Of a DNA stretch of 64,000 bases, positions 47,271 to 55,226 are shown piece after piece (the stretch's first letter is position 1; each line of letters opens with the position of its first letter). Origin of the DNA: Actinomyces capricornis (GTDB lineage Bacteria; Actinomycetota; Actinomycetes; Actinomycetales; Actinomycetaceae); assembly GCF_019974135.1 (NCBI RefSeq), contig NZ_AP025017.1, positions 434,001 to 498,000 on the forward strand, written 5' to 3'. The translations under genes and the position numbers were made by a program. The notes beneath the pieces are model-generated. The model had not been told where the DNA came from and made no database searches. It worked only from the letters and a program-made list of their open reading frames with translations.

Positions 47271-47340
47271 CGCTGGCTCATCCGCTCTTCGCCCGCTGAT
47301 TCCGCGCCGTCTGGGCCCTCAGGATGCGAGCGACCCAGCG
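47271..47340. repeat. Palindromic repeat family D copy 3
   Basis: CGCTGGCTCA ... CGACCCAGCG, exactly 70 bp as in copies 1 and 2. The outer inverted repeat extends: GGGC..CTTTCGCTGG on the left and its complement on the right. It lies between the hydrolase start and the 3' end of the AlkD-like gene. Confidence 0.68.
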
Positions 47341-47352
47341 AAAGTGCCCGCC

Positions 47353-48069
47353 TCACAGGTGCTTGAGGGCCTCACGGCGGCTCAGAGGGGACAGGCGCGG
47401 GTGGGCCTCGACGAAGGCGCGCACCCACCGGCCGTCGGTGCGGGCGTAGTCGCGCAGCGCCCAGCCGATCGCCTTGCGGATGAAGAACTCGCCGTCGTCC
47501 TGATTGGCCTCGACGACGTCGCGCAGGAGGTCGAGGTCGGTGCGCTCCTTGTGCTGGAGCTGGCAGATGATGGCACTGCGGCGCACCCACAAGTCCGCGT
47601 CGCGCGCCCAGGCGCGCATCCGGGCGGCCGCGGCGGGATGCGCCAGGACCACAAGGCCCACGGCATGCGAGGCCTCATCCACCAGATCCCACCACTGGCC
47701 GGTTCGCAGCAGGTGCTCGTACAGGGCCAGGGAGTCGATGCGGTCGGCATGCGGCGCGGAGTGCTTGGAGCGGATGATGGCAAGTACAGCGAAGCGCTCC
47801 TCCCTGCGCTCCGCCCCGTCCCACACCTGATGCAGGACGGCTCGCCAGTCGGCGGCCTCCCGCCACAGGCCGGGGTGGGAGGCGGCGGCCGCCTGGGCGA
47901 TGCGGCGGGCGGCCGGGACGCCGACGCCGTACATCTCCATGTCGGACTTGAGGTAGGCGCGCTGCTGGGCGGCGCACGCCGGATCGCCGGCCGCGGCCAG
48001 GGCTTCGCGCAGGTCACAAATGAGGGCCTCCGCCTCCTCGGCGAGCTGGGTGCCTGCCAGTGGACTCAT
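47353..48069 (-). CDS. AlkD-like DNA alkylation repair protein
   Basis: 238 residues, all helical HEAT-like repeats: YLKSDMEMYGVGVPAARRIA, WWDLVDEASHAVG, WARDADLWVRRSAIICQLQHK and FFIRKAIGWALRDYARTD. These are the conserved parts of AlkD glycosylases that excise N3- and N7-alkyl purines. The aromatic and acidic pocket residues (WxxDLVDE, GWALRDY) are kept. The ATG at 48069 has TATCGT exactly 6 nt upstream and no Shine-Dalgarno sequence. Confidence 0.87.
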   Translation of the reverse strand: MSPLAGTQLAEEAEALICDLREALAAAGDPACAAQQRAYLKSDMEMYGVGVPAARRIAQAAAASHPGLWREAADWRAVLHQVWDGAERREERFAVLAIIRSKHSAPHADRIDSLALYEHLLRTGQWWDLVDEASHAVGLVVLAHPAAAARMRAWARDADLWVRRSAIICQLQHKERTDLDLLRDVVEANQDDGEFFIRKAIGWALRDYARTDGRWVRAFVEAHPRLSPLSRREALKHL

Positions 48070-48123
48070 GCCGCCACGATAGCCAGAGTCGCGCCACCGG
48101 CGCAGTGGCGGCCGCAGCCCCGG

Positions 48124-48217
48124 CTGCACATCGTCAAGAATCGACCGAATGGTTGATCCGCACGATCCCGCGGTTCATTCGGTCCGAGCCTCGGCGGTGG
48201 GCGCCGAAGATGTGCAA
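48124..48217. repeat. 94-bp element, family C copy 4
   Basis: CTGCACATCGTCA ... CCGAAGATGTGCAA, 94 bp, between divergent genes. Inner arms GACCGAAT (positions 20-27) and ATTCGGTC (54-61) are perfect. Confidence 0.75.
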
Positions 48218-48249
48218 CGACGACCCTGGGGACCGAGGACCCCGGCACG

Positions 48250-48285
48250 CAAGTACTTGTCACTTTGGAAAGTACTTGCTAGAGT
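48250..48285 (+). promoter_or_regulatory. Promoter with two AAGTACTTG boxes
   Basis: TTGTCA (48257-48262) and TAGAGT (48280-48285) are 17 bp apart, a standard sigma-70-type promoter. CAAGTACTTG (48250-48259) overlaps the -35 and AAAGTACTTGC (48270-48280) fills the spacer. The two boxes lie two helical turns apart. The winged-helix product of 49039 is the likely ligand. Confidence 0.65.
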
Positions 48286-48343
48286 CTGATTCGTGGAGCG
48301 AGGACGCTCCACCATCAGCCGCACCGACCCACAGGAGCACACC

Positions 48344-49042
48344 ATGAGCACCAACAGGGCCCCAGACCGAGCACCCCTCCCTCAGGGGCCGGTGGGGCGC
48401 ATCCTTCTCGCACTGGGCATCGCCGCTGTCGCCACGCTCATCGCCATCGGTGTCACGACGAGGAGCCCGGAGATGGCCGCCATGGGGTTCTTCGCGGTTG
48501 CGAATGCCGTGGCGATCGTCATCGCCTCCTCCGCCAGCCGGACCCGTCAGGCGGAGGAGGCGGTCAATGAGGTCGAGGAAGAGGACCCCTTCCTACCGCC
48601 CGCGCTCTCAGCCCAGGAGCTTGGCGCCGCGCAGGCCCAGGCACTCCTTGTGCGGGCCGAGCGCCTGGGCGCCTCCACCCGCTCGCGCGCGAGCGTGGTC
48701 CCGAGCCTCTTCCTGCTAGCCCTGGGATGCCTGTGCTCGATGCTCATCGTCGCCCTGCACCTGGTCACCCTCGCCGATGAGCGCCTCGTCTGGCTGCCCC
48801 TGTCGGTCTCCATGCCCTGGCTGGCTACTCTCCTCATCGCCTTCGGTGCCTTCCACCGGTCGGCCAAGGCGGGCTTCTCTACACGATGGCTCCAGGTGAT
48901 GGCGATCTGGGGCGTCCTGTGGCTGCTCGTCATGCTCGGCATGACGATGCTGTGGAGGGGTGAGCTCTGGTTCTCCCTCGCCGCCATCGGGGCGATCACC
49001 GTAGTGACGACGTGGGGCGCCTGGCGGGAGGCGCGACAGTGA
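48344..49042 (+). CDS. Membrane protein of unknown function, four TM
   Basis: 232 residues with paired membrane segments at about 20-42 and 48-66, then an acidic loop (EEDPFLPPALSAQELGAAQAQ), and another two or three segments (about 122-220). No recognised domain beyond the topology. The ATG at 48344 has AGGAG close upstream. The stop overlaps the start of a winged-helix gene (GTGA), and both lie behind the AAGTACTTG promoter, so they form one operon in which the regulator probably represses its own membrane partner. Confidence 0.7.
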   Translation: MSTNRAPDRAPLPQGPVGRILLALGIAAVATLIAIGVTTRSPEMAAMGFFAVANAVAIVIASSASRTRQAEEAVNEVEEEDPFLPPALSAQELGAAQAQALLVRAERLGASTRSRASVVPSLFLLALGCLCSMLIVALHLVTLADERLVWLPLSVSMPWLATLLIAFGAFHRSAKAGFSTRWLQVMAIWGVLWLLVMLGMTMLWRGELWFSLAAIGAITVVTTWGAWREARQ

Positions 49043-49350
49043 GCACCGAGCAGCACGATCAGCACCCGCGCCATCGGCTCAATGACGCACTCATGCACCC
49101 GGTGCGCTTCTCCCTGGCGGCAGCCCTGGCCTCGGCCGAGGAGATCGACTTCCCCACCCTGCGCGACACCCTGCAGGTCTCGGACTCGGTGCTCAGCCGT
49201 CAGGCCTCCCAGCTCGAGGACCTGGGCATGGTGCGCATCAAGAAGGGCTACGTCGGCAAGCGGCCCCGCACCTGGATGTCCTTGACCAAGGAGGGCCGCG
49301 CCCAGTGGCAGGCGCACCTGGAGGCGCTGCGCGCCATCGCCGACGGCTGA
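49039..49350 (+). CDS. Winged-helix (HTH_34/MarR-like) transcriptional regulator
   Basis: 103 residues from the GTG at 49039. LNDALMHPVRFSLAAALASAEEIDFPTLRDTLQVSDSVLSRQASQLEDLGMVRIKKGYVGKRPRTWMSLT is the single winged helix; there is little else. Such small regulators commonly follow a membrane-protein gene. Translationally coupled to the gene before. It is expected to bind the AAGTACTTG boxes at 48250-48280. Confidence 0.85.
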   Translation: MSTEQHDQHPRHRLNDALMHPVRFSLAAALASAEEIDFPTLRDTLQVSDSVLSRQASQLEDLGMVRIKKGYVGKRPRTWMSLTKEGRAQWQAHLEALRAIADG

Positions 49351-49500
49351 CGGGGGCAGGCGGGTGACGCCCGACTCCTCGCCATCTCCAGTGACAACGC
49401 CGCGCACCTCGGCGCGGTGAGCGTAGGAGCCGATGAGGGCAGGGCCCTCACGCTCTGGCGTGATGACGCGGGAGCCTGCAGCCCACGGGGACAAGTCACC

Positions 49501-49517
49501 GGAGCTCGCAGAGCTCC
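49501..49517. terminator. Short hairpin upstream of the IrrE-like gene
   Basis: GGAGCTC-GCA-GAGCTCC, 7-bp stem with a 3-nt loop, in the 254-bp gap after the winged-helix gene. TACGCT at 49541 may be a -10 for the downstream operon. It could terminate the upstream operon or act as an operator. Confidence 0.4.
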
Positions 49518-49604
49518 CCGAGGGCGCCCGATCCCCCTGCTACGCTGAATGCCAGGCAGTGAAGCACCTGTGCTGCGCATGCACGGGCATGAAGGAGGGC
49601 AGCC

Positions 49605-50768
49605 ATGACCATCAGGGTCGATGTGGAGCCCGACCTCCTGCGGTGGGCGGCCCGACGAGCCGGGTGGGAGTCGCGCGATATCCCCCAAGGCTTTCGGAAC
49701 AAGCTCCCCCAGTGGCTCGAGGGCACGAGGAAGCCCACCCTCAAGCAGCTCGAGGCTTTCGCGAAGGCCACTCACGTCGGTCTGGACACGCTGTTCCTGC
49801 CCGAGCCGCCCGTCGAGGAGATCCCCATCCCGGATATGCGAACGCTCGGCGATCAGGCACTCCGAGAGCCCTCCGCCAACCTTCTCGACACCATCTACAC
49901 CTGCCAGCTCCGCCAGGACTGGTACCGGGACTACGTGGCGGCGAGCCGTGGAGCGGGGCCCGCATTCATCGGCTCGTTGACAACGGCAACGCCCGTCACC
50001 GATGCGGCGCGCAGGATCAGTGAGTCCCTGCAGATCAGCGCTCTGCGCGCCCGGGGCTTCAAGAATGCCAGCAGTGCTCGCAGAGCGCTGGTTGAGAGGC
50101 TGGAGGAGTTGGGGGTCCTGGTCATGGTCAGCGGCATCGTCGGCAATAATGGAAACCGACCCCTCGACGTGCGGGAGTTCCGCGGCTTCACCCTCACCGA
50201 CGACCTCGCCCCGCTGATCTTCATCAATGGCGCCGACGCGAAGACCGCACAGGTCTTCACCCTGGTTCACGAGCTGGCCCACCTGTGGCTCGGGGGATCC
50301 GCCCTATCCGATGCGACCCCGTTCGCCGAGCAGGCACCTGCTGCCGAGCGGTGGTGCAACCGGGTTGCCGCGGAGGTCCTCGTTCCCCAGGCCGCACGCG
50401 ATGGCGCGCTTGAGCTCTTGGAGGATTCCGATGCCTTGCGGAGGCATGCGGAGTCCTACGGCATCAGCGCCCAGGTGCTTCTCTGCTGCCTTCGCGACCA
50501 CAGTCTTCTCACTCCTGATCGGTTCCAGGCGCTGCTGGAGCGCGAGCGGGAGCGGAGCGAGCAGCTCCTGGAGGAACGGCGCAGCACTACCTCGTCGGGT
50601 GGGGAGTTCTATAAGACTCAGCGGTACCGGCTCGGACTCCCCTTCATCCAGGCAGTCGTCTCCAGTGCGCACGAGGGCCATACCCTCTACCGGGACGCTT
50701 ATCGACTTCTAGGAACTCAGAGCCACCAGACCTTCGCCCGTTTGGGAGAGACGGCAGTCGCAGCATGA
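49605..50768 (+). CDS. HTH + ImmA/IrrE-type metallopeptidase
   Basis: 387 residues. An N-terminal XRE-like region (about 1-65, FRNKLPQWLEGTRKPTLKQLEAFAKATHV) is followed by a spacer (about 66-215) and the zinc-peptidase motif LVHELAHLWLG (HExxH at about 222). The final ~80 residues include ERERERSEQLLEERR. Such COG2856 proteins cleave or bind repressors and are often antitoxins. It overlaps the downstream DUF4411 gene (ATGA), as in the known ImmA/IrrE-PIN toxin-antitoxin modules. ATG at 49605 has GGAGGGC upstream. Confidence 0.88.
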   Translation: MTIRVDVEPDLLRWAARRAGWESRDIPQGFRNKLPQWLEGTRKPTLKQLEAFAKATHVGLDTLFLPEPPVEEIPIPDMRTLGDQALREPSANLLDTIYTCQLRQDWYRDYVAASRGAGPAFIGSLTTATPVTDAARRISESLQISALRARGFKNASSARRALVERLEELGVLVMVSGIVGNNGNRPLDVREFRGFTLTDDLAPLIFINGADAKTAQVFTLVHELAHLWLGGSALSDATPFAEQAPAAERWCNRVAAEVLVPQAARDGALELLEDSDALRRHAESYGISAQVLLCCLRDHSLLTPDRFQALLERERERSEQLLEERRSTTSSGGEFYKTQRYRLGLPFIQAVVSSAHEGHTLYRDAYRLLGTQSHQTFARLGETAVAA

Positions 50769-51259
50769 CCTACCTCCTCGACGCCAACGTCTTCATTCAG
50801 GCCAAGAACTCATACTATGCCTTCGACCTGGCGCCAGGGTTCTGGGATTGGCTCGAGTGCGTCGAGGCATCAGGGAAGGCGTGCAGCATTGACGCGGTTC
50901 ACCGGGAGCTGGTCGCCGGCGAGGACGAGCTCTCAGACTGGGCGAGGAGTCACAAGGGGTTCTTCGTCTCCCCTGATCAGCGGACGATCGCCCGGTTCCC
51001 GCCTCTCATCCAGTGGGCGCATCAACAGCACTTCACGCCTGCCGCCTTGAATGCGTTCACGGCGTCCAACGCCGACTTCCTCCTGGTCGCACATGCCGCA
51101 GCCTACGGATTAACCGTCGTCACTCACGAGGTCGCCGGCTCGGGAAGCCGAAAGCGGGTCAAGATCCCCGACGCCTGCGACGCGATGAATGTCTCCTGGT
51201 GCAGCACGTTCACCATGATGCATACCTGCGGCGCCCGACTCGCCCTCGCTCCTCAGTGA
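50765..51259 (+). CDS. DUF4411 PIN-domain toxin
   Basis: 164 residues. MTYLLDANVFIQAKNSYYAF begins the PIN fold (first Asp, D6), followed by CSIDAVHREL, NADFLLVAHAAAYG and VTHEVAGS, which supply the further acidic residues. PIN toxins are RNases; DUF4411 proteins normally pair with an upstream IrrE-like antitoxin, as here. Start overlaps the stop of that gene. A third, truncated HTH gene starts in its stop. Confidence 0.87.
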   Translation: MTYLLDANVFIQAKNSYYAFDLAPGFWDWLECVEASGKACSIDAVHRELVAGEDELSDWARSHKGFFVSPDQRTIARFPPLIQWAHQQHFTPAALNAFTASNADFLLVAHAAAYGLTVVTHEVAGSGSRKRVKIPDACDAMNVSWCSTFTMMHTCGARLALAPQ

Positions 51260-51411
51260 GGAGGTCCCACCGGCTGCGCCGTATCCGCCTCGTCCCCGAC
51301 CTGGTCACCCGCCCCGAGATCGCGGCCCGCCTGGGAGTCACGCGCCAAGCGGTGCAGAACTGGACCCCCGGGGAGCACCACAACGGATTCCCCAAGGCTG
51401 TCAACTGGACT
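51256..51411 (+). pseudogene. Third gene of the TA operon, HTH fragment cut by an IS3 element
   Basis: From the GTG at 51256 (overlapping the DUF4411 stop) the frame reads RRSHRLRRIRLVPDLVTRPEIAARLGVTRQAVQNW: a helix-turn-helix of the AlpA/MerR-like type, directed by LGVTRQAVQ. It ends at the IS3-type left end (51406). About 45-50 residues remain, so function is probably lost. It may have been the operon regulator or a DNA-binding third component. Confidence 0.62.
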
Positions 51412-52686
51412 GCTGGGTGTTTTTCGGACTGGGGTTATTTTCGGTTTTTCAGGCTGCTTGGCTGTGGGTCCGTAGTTCTTGCTCGACCTCGTTGGGGGTT
51501 CGGTATCCCAGCGCGGAGTGCAGCCGGGTGTGATTGTAGGTCAGTTCTATCCATGAGGCAACATCGTTCATGGCCTTGGTCTTGGTGGGGTAGACCATGC
51601 GATGCGCCCTCTCGTTCTTCAGTGTGGCATTGAAGGACCCTGCCCAGGCGTTATCCCAGCATACCCCGGTTCGTTCCACCGAGGCACGAATGCCGTGCTT
51701 GACCAAATGCGCCGAGAACTGCTCGGAGGTGTACTGCGAGCCTCGATCGGAGTGGAAGATCGTCTCGCCCTTGACGATGGGGCAGTTACGCACCGCCATA
51801 TCGACAGCCTCGCACACCAGGGAGGCGCGCATATGATCAGCCATCGCATACCCCACGACTTTCTTGGTGGCGCAGTCCCCAGCGGTGGCCAGGTAGACGA
51901 ATCCCGCCCAGGTGCGGATGTAGGTGATGTCGCCTACCCACTTGAGCCCTGGGCTGCTTGCGGCGGTAGTCCCGCTCCACCAGATCGAGCCTGGAGCTCA
52001 CATCTGCGGCCGGGGTGGTGGTGCGGACCTTTCGGCACGGTTGCGCCGCTTGCAGGCCAAGAGAACTCATGATGCGGCGCACCGTATCGGGGTCTGCGCT
52101 GATGCCTTTGCGGGCCAGGGAGGCGGTGATCCGCCGATACCCGTAGACGCCATTGGAGGCCTCGAACTCGGCGCGTATCAACTCGGCCAGCTCCTTCCTG
52201 CGAGATGCGGTCTTGGAGTCCTTGCGGCACTTCCAGGAGTAGTAGCCGGATTTCGACACCCCCAGCCACCGTCACATGGACCAGACGGGATAGTTACCTT
52301 CCTCGCTGCGAATGAGTCCGTACTTATCGCTCAGGGACGCTCCTTGGACTGAGGAAGGCTGCCGCTTTTTTAAGAAATCGTTCTCCTGGCGGAGCTCTCT
52401 TACTTCCTTTTTGAGTCTTGCGATCTCTGCGGACTCGGCGGCGGCCTGCTTATCGTCATCGCTGGCGTGCTCTTCTCGATACCTGGCGACTCAGTTTCCT
52501 ACTGTCTGGGCCACTAGGCCATAGGAGGACGCCACTGATGCGATCGTGCGGTCCTTCTCGATCACCTCGCGCACCACCTGTGCCTTGAACTCCTCGCAGT
52601 CACTTCCCTCTCGACATGCTCTCTATCCTATCGGATCAAACGGGACAACATTTTCTCCCACTGTCCGAGAAACGCCAGGCAGTCCA
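51406..52686 (-). mobile_element. IS3 family insertion sequence, degenerate
   Basis: Terminal inverted repeats: TGGACTGCTGGGTGTTTTTC (51406 on) and on the opposite strand TGGACTGCCTGGCGTTTCTC (52686 backwards), about 25 bp. The element is 1,281 bp. No target-site duplication is visible. The transposase genes inside are broken. Confidence 0.8.
51452..52625 (-). pseudogene. IS3 transposase OrfA/OrfB, disrupted
   Basis: OrfA (52620 leftward) shows EFKAQVVREVIEKDRTIASVAS, then a TGA where the usual Trp of GNWVARYREEH stands, then ESAEIARLKKEVRELRQENDFLKKAAAF. OrfB has VYGYRRITASLARKGI, a frameshift near 51950, then WVGDITYIRTWAGFVYLA, IFHSDRGSQYTSEQF and ASVERTGVCWDNAWAGSFNATLKNE (DDE core) to ELTYNHTRLHSALGYRTPNE. 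Both open frames are broken, so the copy cannot move itself. Confidence 0.8.
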
Positions 52687-52919
52687 TTGCCGGCATGACC
52701 GCTGACCACCGAGCACAGCCTGGAGCGCCGCCAATCCGAGAGCCACTCCCTCACGGTCCTCGCGGTGCGGTCGACCATCTCAGAGATGATGCCCGTATCA
52801 ACACCGCGGGAGGCGTAGAGAACCGCCTCGGATTTCAACCTCACGAGAATGAGCATGTCATTGCGCTTCTTCCACCTCAAAAGGACCTCGCGCTCTTCCG
52901 ATGTCACATCAACCCTCAT
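52687..52919 (-). pseudogene. IS630-like transposase, N-terminal fragment
   Basis: MRVDVTSEEREVLLRWKKR, ILVRLKSEAVLYASRGVDT and DRTARTVREWLSDWRRSRLC are the N-terminal HTH part of an IS630-type transposase. It is cut at 52686 by the IS3 right end. The rest is lost, as it is not found on the left side of IS3. Confidence 0.68.
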
Positions 52920-53167
52920 GCACCCATTCTATACCGCGCCCGCACTAAACTCCACCCAAGAACGCGCCGGAATACGGTTTTGTTTAAAGCCAGCCATACC
53001 GCACACCCAACGAGGTCGAACGCCAACTCCTGGGGCACCAGAAAGCAGCCTGACCCACATAACAACCCCAGTCTGAAAAACGCCCAACACGCCACGGCAT
53101 CCACTCATACTCTCGTGAGCACCGTTTCACCATCGACCATCAGTCGGTCTTCAGTCACACCGCACCA

Positions 53168-53638
53168 TTAATCAAACCATGCATCATCGGAATGCCAGAT
53201 TCCGTTTACCCATTTCATGAATTCCGCTTTTTCCTGCTGGCTAAGCTGATTGGAGTGGAAGCTGACGACAATCCAATTAGACCGCCGAGCGTCAGGAAGA
53301 GTGCTGGCAGCCTCCTTCGCATCATCCTTGGACTCGAACATCATAACGGTGGCTTCATCTGACGTAGATGCCCACCTGCAAGGAAGAGTACTGCCACATA
53401 CCTCCGAAGTGATATCCTTAGGATTGTGCAAGAGATATCTGTCATGAAGGAATGGAGCCTGTGGAATATCCTTACGAGAGTCATATATAACGGTGGAGTA
53501 AAAGATGAACAAGACCACCGAAGCCATCGCCGCAATCGCGAGAATGACAGGCCCATACATTCTCATGAAGATGCGCTTGTCGACGCTTCCATCAGTTTTT
53601 CTAAAGAGTAGAATGCGGGGCCCTTTAGGTTTTTTCAT
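53168..53638 (-). CDS. Membrane-anchored protein of unknown function
   Basis: 156 residues. A short basic N-terminus precedes a single membrane helix (about 28-50, GPVILAIAAMASVVLFIFYS), followed by an extracytoplasmic domain with two Cys (CGSTLPC) and a C-terminal part SNWIVVSFHSNQLSQQEK. No family was recognised. It overlaps the HTH/pseudo-MNT gene (ATGA) and is cotranscribed with it. Lower GC than core genes and location beside IS debris suggest mobility. It may be the effector of a two-gene defence or toxin-like module. Confidence 0.68.
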   Translation of the reverse strand: MKKPKGPRILLFRKTDGSVDKRIFMRMYGPVILAIAAMASVVLFIFYSTVIYDSRKDIPQAPFLHDRYLLHNPKDITSEVCGSTLPCRWASTSDEATVMMFESKDDAKEAASTLPDARRSNWIVVSFHSNQLSQQEKAEFMKWVNGIWHSDDAWFD

Positions 53639-54111
53639 AAGGCAACATCCTCATATAGAGGATCGGCCAGCACGCCTCTCTGCGCTGTCGTAGACCTTCC
53701 TGAGACCGCGTCACCACTAAAGCGAGTCAATTCCTCGGCCTCCTGCGAGAACAGTGCAGCATCAAAAAGATCCACACCCTCGTGCGGGGTGAAGAAGGGA
53801 CCAATATCACTGCGATAGCCGTCAGATCCAGTCAGAGCAGGCCCAAACACTCTGAGATTCTCCAAGCCATGGATGCCAGCTATTTCACGAATCCTCTCCG
53901 CAAGCACCTTAAGTGCAAGTAATGGGCGGTAGTCCGCAACCTCGAGAATGTGCCCCAGCATCTCCGGAGACACCGTTCGGCGCCCTCGCTCAATCTGGGC
54001 GATACTTGGCTGCGCAACCCCTGCACGCCCAGCCAGTTCAGCCTGCAAGCCCGCATCAATGTGCACTGCCCGCACCAGAGCAGGTGCGTCCTCGACTCGG
54101 AATCGTGCCAC
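53635..54111 (-). CDS. XRE HTH with degenerate nucleotidyltransferase (MNT) domain
   Basis: 158 residues. N-terminal XRE helix-turn-helix (AELAGRAGVAQPSIAQIERG, about 26-43), a linker, then an MNT-type fold from about 80: IHGLENLRVFG-P and YR-SDIG. Active MNTs have GS (here G90-P91) and DxD (here D102-I103-G104), so the catalytic residues are lost. The end LADPLYEDVAL resembles the usual MNT C-terminus. Best explanation: a DNA-binding antitoxin or regulator that kept the fold as a binding module. The GTG at 54111 has TATGAT exactly 6 nt upstream; a TTG at 54141 is the alternative. Cotranscribed with the membrane protein. Confidence 0.75.
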   Translation of the reverse strand: MARFRVEDAPALVRAVHIDAGLQAELAGRAGVAQPSIAQIERGRRTVSPEMLGHILEVADYRPLLALKVLAERIREIAGIHGLENLRVFGPALTGSDGYRSDIGPFFTPHEGVDLFDAALFSQEAEELTRFSGDAVSGRSTTAQRGVLADPLYEDVAL

Positions 54112-54134
54112 GACCCCATCATATAGAAACGCCG

Positions 54135-55226
54135 CTAACAAGGGCGATCAGATGACCGCGTCCTCACACCGCGCACCGCCCGCAGGTAGCGGTCGCGGCC
54201 GGTGAGGTCCCGGCCGGTGACGGCGCTGCGGAAGCCCGCCGAGGCCGCCGCCTCGCGCAGCGCAGCGCCCTGCCCCGGGTCGTGCTCCATGACCAGTACG
54301 CCGCCCCGCCGCAGGAGCGCCGAGGCCCGCCCCACCACGGCCCGGGGCAGCTCCAGGCCATCTCCTCCCCCGCCGTAGAGCGCCAGATCGGGGTCATGCC
54401 GCTCAGTCTCGGCATCCTCCACCGCGCCCGCCGGCACATAGGGCGGGTTGGAGACGACGACGTCCACCGTCCCGTCCTGCAGCGCCAGCGTGCCGGGAGC
54501 GGTGGCGTCGGCCTGGACGACCTCCACCCGGCCCGGCACCAGGCGCTCACAGTTGTCCCGGGCCAGGGCGGCAGCAGCGGCGTCAAGCTCCACAGCGATC
54601 AGCCGCGCTGTCGGCACCTCGGCGGCCACCGCCGCGGCGATCGCCCCCGAACCGGCGCACAGGTCCACCACGAGCGGCTCGCGCACCAGTGCCGCCTCCC
54701 CGCTGACCGCACCGGAGGCGGCCCGCATCGGGGCCCCGTCCGCCTCCCGGTGGCGCGCGGCCCCGTCGTCGGTGCACTCCCCCGGGCCCACTCCCTCCCG
54801 GGCGGCCTCCCGCGCGGCGTCGATCGCGGCGCCGGCCACCACCTCCGTCTCGGGCCGGACGATGAATACCCCGGGCCGGCACACCATCTCCAGGCCCCGG
54901 AACCACATGCGCCCCGTGAGGTGCTGCAGCGGCACGCGCGCGGACCGCTGCTCCACCAACGCGAGCAAGGTCTCCACCTGCTCGGCACTCGCCCCCTCGC
55001 ACATGACGAGGGACACCCCCACCACATGCTCGGCCAGCACCCGAGCATCGCTCTCAGGAGAGGCAACTCCCGCCTCTCTCAAAGCCTGCCCGACCTCTCG
55101 GACCAGGCGGCGGAAGGCGTGCCTGCCAAGCGGTCGGGCGGTGGACCCGCTCCGAAGACGTAAAGGAGCCTGCGACCAGTCGAGGAGCGGGTCCACCGCC
55201 CGACCGCCCTCAGGACTGTCTTTCAC
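54135..55226 (-). CDS. prmC: Peptide chain release factor N5-glutamine methyltransferase
   Basis: 363 residues; usual length is about 280-300. Motifs: [16 protein letters not shown] (SAM binding) and NPPYVP. PrmC methylates the Gln of the GGQ motif in RF1 and RF2. It follows prfA, overlapping its stop (GTGA at 55223-55226), so coupled. The first ~30 codons include a perfect palindromic insertion (55131-55206), which encodes [24 protein letters not shown] residues not found in the family. Family similarity starts at about residue 38 ([16 protein letters not shown]). A long disordered insert lies at about 145-185. The GTG at 55226 is favoured by overlap. Confidence 0.88.
   Translation of the reverse strand: MKDSPEGGRAVDPLLDWSQAPLRLRSGSTARPLGRHAFRRLVREVGQALREAGVASPESDARVLAEHVVGVSLVMCEGASAEQVETLLALVEQRSARVPLQHLTGRMWFRGLEMVCRPGVFIVRPETEVVAGAAIDAAREAAREGVGPGECTDDGAARHREADGAPMRAASGAVSGEAALVREPLVVDLCAGSGAIAAAVAAEVPTARLIAVELDAAAAALARDNCERLVPGRVEVVQADATAPGTLALQDGTVDVVVSNPPYVPAGAVEDAETERHDPDLALYGGGGDGLELPRAVVGRASALLRRGGVLVMEHDPGQGAALREAAASAGFRSAVTGRDLTGRDRYLRAVRGVRTRSSDRPC
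55131..55206. repeat. 76-bp palindromic insertion within prmC
   Basis: Arms 55131-55153 and 55184-55206 are perfect 23-bp complements (CGGTCGGGCGGTGGACCCGC and its complement), loop 30 nt. It lies in frame in the 5' part of prmC and encodes part of an N-terminal extension. Confidence 0.8.
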
